This document shows, piece after piece, positions 60,787-64,000 of a DNA stretch of 64,000 nt; the stretch's first letter is position 1, and every line of letters begins with the position of its first letter. Both the position numbers and the translations under genes were made by a program. Source of the DNA: Streptomyces cellulosae (GTDB lineage Bacteria; Actinomycetota; Actinomycetes; Streptomycetales; Streptomycetaceae). The stretch lies in NCBI GenBank assembly GCA_014655195.1, contig BNBH01000014.1:1-64000 (forward strand), in the 5' to 3' direction. Under the pieces are notes generated by a model. It was given only the letters and a program-made list of their open reading frames with translations. It did no database searches and was not told the DNA's origin.

Positions 60787-61083
60787 TCAGCCCCGCCCGC
60801 CGTCCTCACGGCGCGGGGCACAGGCGCCGAGGAAGTCGGCCCCGCTGGGCTCGCGGCCGCCCGACCGGGTGGCTCCGCCTGCCTGGTTCCGCGGCGCGTA
60901 CGGGCCGAGGAAGTCGGCCCCGCTCGCCTGTGTGCGGACGGGCGCGCCCGCGCGCAGAGCGCGGCGGGCGGCGATCCGCCGCTTGAGCTTCGGCGCCCAG
61001 GCCGTCAGGACGGCGAGCAGCACCAGCGCCGGCACGGTGATCTGCACCCAGTCGGGCAGAAAGCCCAGCAGCGACTCGAACAT
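60787..61083 (-). CDS. Small single-span membrane protein with duplicated tail motif
   Basis: This protein is 98 residues long. The N-terminal FLPDWVQITVPALVLLAVLT forms one transmembrane segment (about 8-28), followed by a basic stretch KLKRRIAARRALRAG and a tail in which SGADFLG..AP occurs twice, 26 residues apart. The DNA carries a 21-bp exact direct repeat (60826-60846 and 60904-60924). The ATG at 61083 has GGAAG before it; an upstream ATG at 61110 would add nine residues. It lies between aroE and aroC. I do not recognise a family, and coding status rests on the membrane segment and reading frame. Confidence 0.6.
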   Translation of the reverse strand: MFESLLGFLPDWVQITVPALVLLAVLTAWAPKLKRRIAARRALRAGAPVRTQASGADFLGPYAPRNQAGGATRSGGREPSGADFLGACAPRREDGGRG

Positions 61084-61145
61084 CTGCGTCTTCCAGGACG
61101 CCAGCGGCATGCCTGCGGATATGAAAAGGGTCCCCCTCCCCCAAG

Positions 61146-61164
61146 GTTCCGCCCCCTGCGGAAC
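61146..61164 (-). terminator. Hairpin after aroE
   Basis: GTTCCGC (61146-61152) pairs with GCGGAAC (61158-61164) across CCCCT, and flanking CCCTCCCCC and GAGGAGGG can extend the stem. It begins 12 bp past the aroE stop at 61176. Confidence 0.6.
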
Positions 61165-61175
61165 GAGGAGGGATC

Positions 61176-62003
61176 CTACCGGGCGGCCAGGGCCTCCTCG
61201 CCCGCGCGGCGCATGGCCTCCAGCGGGGCCGGGGAGCGGCCGGTCATCTGCTCCACCTGGAGCACCGCCTGGTGCACCAGCAGGTCGAGTCCGCCGACCA
61301 CCGCACCGCCGTACGCGGACCAGCGGGCGGCGAGGACCGTCGGCCACGGGTCGTAGAGCACGTCGAACAGGGCCGCCGGGCGCTCGGGCACGGCGTGGGC
61401 GAGGGCGTCGGTGACGCCGGCCGGGGTGGTGCTGACGACCAGGGGCGCGTGCAGGGCGTCCTCGGCGTCGTCCCAGGAGGCGATCCGCACGGCGACGTCG
61501 AGGCGCTCCGCCCACTCCCGCATCTCGTCGGCGCGGGCCTCGCTGCGCACGTGGACGACGATCTCCCCGGTGCAGACGCGGGACAGCGCGGCGAGCGCGG
61601 AGGAGGCGGTGGCGCCGGCGCCGAGGATGGCGGCGGTGTCGACCTTGTCGATGCCGTGCTCGTGCAGGGCGGCGACCATTCCGGGGATGTCGGTGTTGTC
61701 GCCGGTGCGGCGGCCGTCCTCGGTGAACACCACCGTGTTGACCGCGTCGACGGAGGCCGCCGTCTCGCTGATCCCGTCGAGCAGCGGGATCACGGCCCGC
61801 TTCAGCGGCATGGTCAGCGACAGCCCCGCCCACTCCGGACCGAGCGTCTCGAAGAAGCCGGGCAGCGCCTTCTCGTCGACCTCGAACCGGTCGTACGTCC
61901 AGCCCTTGAGGCCCAGCTCTGCGTAGGCGGCGCGGTGCAGCACCGGGGAGAGGGAGTGGGCGATCGGGGAGCCGAGTACGGCGGCGCGGCGGGCGCCCTC
62001 CAT
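61176..62003 (-). CDS. aroE: Shikimate dehydrogenase
   Basis: This 275-residue NADPH-dependent enzyme reduces 3-dehydroshikimate. Substrate-side residues lie in GSPIAHSLSPVLHRAAYAEL and LSLTMPLKRAVIPLLD (Lys/Asp), and NTDIPGMVAAL holds the second catalytic Asn/Asp. The nucleotide-binding turn is GAGATASSAL. The ATG overlaps the mltG stop, so mltG-aroE are coupled. The downstream aro genes are separated by a terminator and a small membrane protein. Confidence 0.95.
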   Translation of the reverse strand: MEGARRAAVLGSPIAHSLSPVLHRAAYAELGLKGWTYDRFEVDEKALPGFFETLGPEWAGLSLTMPLKRAVIPLLDGISETAASVDAVNTVVFTEDGRRTGDNTDIPGMVAALHEHGIDKVDTAAILGAGATASSALAALSRVCTGEIVVHVRSEARADEMREWAERLDVAVRIASWDDAEDALHAPLVVSTTPAGVTDALAHAVPERPAALFDVLYDPWPTVLAARWSAYGGAVVGGLDLLVHQAVLQVEQMTGRSPAPLEAMRRAGEEALAAR

Positions 62004-63730
62004 CAGTTCCCCCTCGACGCGTTGAACTTGTCGACGAGCTTCTGGTGCTCCTCGATGTTCCTGGCGAACTCGGTCTTGTCCATGCCGTCCGTGGCCACGA
62101 AGTAGATCCAGCCGTCCGAGGTGGGGTTCAGCGCCGCCTTGATGGCGTCGTCACCGGGGTTGCCGATGGGACCGGGCGGCAGTCCCTTGTTGGTGTAGGT
62201 GTTGTAGGGGTCGGTGTTGCTGTTGATCTCCGACTCGGAGATGTCGATCTTGCTCTGACCCTTGAGGTAGTTGAAGGACGAGTCGAACTGGAGCTTCTGG
62301 TTCGTCTCGGTGTTGGTCGGCTTCAGCCGGTTGTAGATGACCTCCGACATCTTGCGGAAGTCGTCGTGCGTCTTGCCCTCCGCCTGCACCAGGCTGGCGA
62401 CCGTCACCAGTTCCCACGGCCCTTCGAGACCGAGGCTCTTCGACTTGGTCTCGAAGCCCAGGGACTCGTACTTCTCGGTGGCACGAGCCACCATCTGCCT
62501 GAGCACGTCCTCCGGCGTCTGCCCCTTCGCGACGGCGTAGCTGGAGGGGAAGAGGAAGCCTTCGAGCGGATCCTTCACGTCCGGGTGGTTCACGGCCCAG
62601 TCGGGCAGTCCGAGGGTCTTCCACTTGGTCTCGGCGACCTTGGCCGTGGTGCCCTTCTTGACCTCGAGGCGCGCGTCGATCATCTCGTAGACGGCGGCGT
62701 TGCGCTTGCCCTCGGCGATGATCAGGTTGTTGCGGCTCTTCGGGCTGAGCATCAGTTCGACCGCGCTCGCGGCCGACATCTCCTTCTGGAGCGTGTAGAC
62801 GCCGTCCTGGATGGTCTTGCCGTCCGGGTTGGCCGCCTGGGCCGCGACGAACGCGTCGACGCTCTTGACCACGCCCATCTTCTTGAGCACCTGGCCGATG
62901 GCGTAGCCGCCGGAGCCCTTGGGGATGGTGACGGTGACCTGCTCGCCGTTGCCGGAACCCGCGAAGTCCGGGGCGCTGCCGAAACGATCCTGATAGAACT
63001 GGTAGCCGAAGTAGCTCACCCCTGCCAGTCCGCCGCCGAAGACGGCGACGACCACGAGGCAGGCCACTCCGCTGCGCCGCTTCTTCTCCTTGCCGCCGCC
63101 CCTGCGGTCCCCGCCGCCCCGGCGCTCGCCGCGTCCGCGCCGGTCGTCCCTCCCGCCGTCGCGGCCGTCCTCGTCGTCGCCCGCGAAGAACGCGTGCTCG
63201 CCCTGGTCCGGCCCGGGGTCCCAGTCGGTCTGCGGCTCGGGCTCACGCTCGGGCTCGGGCCGCCGCCGGCCGGGAGGCTCGGGCGGCGGGTAGGCCTCGG
63301 GGGTGCCGTAGTAGTCGGACTGCTCGCCGCCGTAGGGCGCGGGCTGCTGCGCGTACGGGTCCTGGGGGCCGCCGGCGTACGGGTCCTGGGGATAGGACCC
63401 GGTCGGCCAGCCGTTCTGGTCGTACTGCGACTGCTGGTGCTGCTGGGGCGCCTGGTGCTGATGCGGGTGCTGCTGGTGCTGCGGCTGCTGGGGCGCGTAC
63501 TGCTGACCGTACTGGTCGTACTGCGGGTACGACTGATCGCCGTACCCGTGCTGCTCACCCGTGCCCCAGTCGCCGTACTGCTGCTGCGGCTGCTGCGGGT
63601 ACTGCTGCTGGCCGCCGTAGGACTGCTGGGCCTGCTGGGCGGCCTGCTGTCCTCCCCATCCGCCGTCCCCGTACAACGGGTCGTCCGGATGCCACGGTTC
63701 GGAGCCTTGGCCCCGGCCATACTCAGTCAT
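62003..63730 (-). CDS. mltG: Endolytic murein transglycosylase MltG with disordered N terminus
   Basis: This 575-residue membrane enzyme cuts nascent glycan strands and sets their length. Residues 1-215 are an unusual cytoplasmic Gln/Tyr/Pro/Asp-rich disordered tail. A transmembrane segment follows (about 222-242; VACLVVVAVFGGGLAGVSYF), then a LysM-like subdomain and the YceG catalytic domain (about 330-570) with FLFPSSYAVAKGQTPEDVL and catalytic Glu in VASLVQAEGKTH. The start is ATG at 63730. It lies downstream of ruvX and overlaps aroE by one base of its stop. The long tail is typical of Streptomyces MltG and may recruit partners. Confidence 0.95.
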   Translation of the reverse strand: MTEYGRGQGSEPWHPDDPLYGDGGWGGQQAAQQAQQSYGGQQQYPQQPQQQYGDWGTGEQHGYGDQSYPQYDQYGQQYAPQQPQHQQHPHQHQAPQQHQQSQYDQNGWPTGSYPQDPYAGGPQDPYAQQPAPYGGEQSDYYGTPEAYPPPEPPGRRRPEPEREPEPQTDWDPGPDQGEHAFFAGDDEDGRDGGRDDRRGRGERRGGGDRRGGGKEKKRRSGVACLVVVAVFGGGLAGVSYFGYQFYQDRFGSAPDFAGSGNGEQVTVTIPKGSGGYAIGQVLKKMGVVKSVDAFVAAQAANPDGKTIQDGVYTLQKEMSAASAVELMLSPKSRNNLIIAEGKRNAAVYEMIDARLEVKKGTTAKVAETKWKTLGLPDWAVNHPDVKDPLEGFLFPSSYAVAKGQTPEDVLRQMVARATEKYESLGFETKSKSLGLEGPWELVTVASLVQAEGKTHDDFRKMSEVIYNRLKPTNTETNQKLQFDSSFNYLKGQSKIDISESEINSNTDPYNTYTNKGLPPGPIGNPGDDAIKAALNPTSDGWIYFVATDGMDKTEFARNIEEHQKLVDKFNASRGN

Positions 63731-63857
63731 CGATCCCCTAGAGCCGCGAGGCGGCGGCAGCCCGGCCACCTGAAGACCGAGGCGTCCGTTCCGCCTCTCT
63801 CTGTGCGGCGGCTGTTCGAACACCGCCCGCATCGCGCGGAACGTTACCGTATCGCGA

Positions 63858-64000
63858 TCAGATGACCACTTCGACGCCCTCGCCGGGTGGTCTGCCTGAC
63901 ACCCGTTCGGATTCCAGGGCCTGCTGGAGGATGATCACAGCGGCGGCCTGGTCGATGACGGAGCGCCCCTTCTTGGATTTCACGCCCGAGGCACGCAGTC
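63858..64000 (-). CDS. ruvX: RuvX/YqgF-family Holliday junction resolvase homologue, C-terminal part
   Basis: The last 47 codons of a gene that enters from the right edge read SKKGRSVIDQAAAVIILQQA, followed by a charged tail ending VEVVI. The DQAAAVIIL segment is the conserved C-terminal helix of YqgF/RuvX, an RNase H-like fold nuclease implicated in 16S rRNA processing and recombination. Its stop is 127 bp before the mltG start. The order ruvX-mltG-aroE is conserved in actinobacteria. Confidence 0.9.
   Translation of the reverse strand, partial: LRASGVKSKKGRSVIDQAAAVIILQQALESERVSGRPPGEGVEVVI

Overview
This is a very GC-rich actinobacterial chromosome segment, almost certainly Streptomyces. 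The evidence is the strong G/C third-position bias, frequent GTG starts, 4-bp ATGA/GTGA gene overlaps, and the order of housekeeping genes: ribE-ribM-ribBA-ribH-hisE-hisG; fmt-rsmB-rpe; priA; metK-coaBC-rpoZ-gmk-sIHF; the complete pyr operon; bldD; nusB-efp; and aroB-aroK-aroC-aroE-mltG-ruvX. This order is what I know from the S. coelicolor core chromosome. No tRNA, rRNA, prophage or CRISPR array was seen. The only mobile-element trace is the tail of an IS481-type transposase at the left edge, which appears to have removed the start of a P-loop kinase gene.

Positions 1-6.2 kb hold the transposase tail, the kinase, a candidate small RNA, an EccA-like AAA+ protein, and two overlapping CNNM/CBS (CorC-type) membrane proteins. 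From 5.8 to 10.8 kb, a seven-gene minus-strand run makes riboflavin (synthase, transporter, GTP cyclohydrolase II/DHBP synthase, lumazine synthase) and continues into hisE and hisG; a clear FMN riboswitch precedes it. From 11 to 31 kb the genes are accessory or catabolic: an NmrA-like SDR, a 162-bp tandem repeat array, a ROK repressor divergent from an MFS transporter, a thioesterase, a uracil/xanthine permease, a GH6 glycosidase, a flavin amine oxidase with a nitrilase-family amidase, a NodB-GT2 fusion for an amino-sugar polysaccharide, a permease-Lrp pair, GuaB1, and an RNase Sa-type ribonuclease with its barstar.

From 31 to 43 kb come a SorC regulator, fmt-rsmB-rpe, a helicase-dead PriA, metK, coaBC, rpoZ, gmk and sIHF. 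From 43.6 to 53.6 kb lies a pyrimidine operon, pyrR-pyrB-pyrC-(PH-domain membrane protein)-carA-carB-pyrD-pyrF, with a PyrR-type RNA hairpin just before the pyrR ribosome binding site. bldD follows on the other strand with its autoregulatory palindrome over the -10 region. From 54.5 to 64 kb are nusB, efp, an M24 peptidase-like protein with altered metal ligands, and the aromatic pathway genes with mltG and ruvX.

The most unusual signals are dispersed or structured DNA rather than genes. A 112-bp hairpin element occurs twice in opposite orientations at about 98% identity. A second short repeat carrying a C/G-rich hairpin occurs three times at gene ends. A 47-bp hairpin-bearing sequence is found inside both ribBA and aroB, adding about 19 residues to AroB. 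There is also a 162-bp tandem array and a pair of TTGCG-rich regulatory regions that may link the permease-Lrp operon to the amine oxidase-amidase operon.
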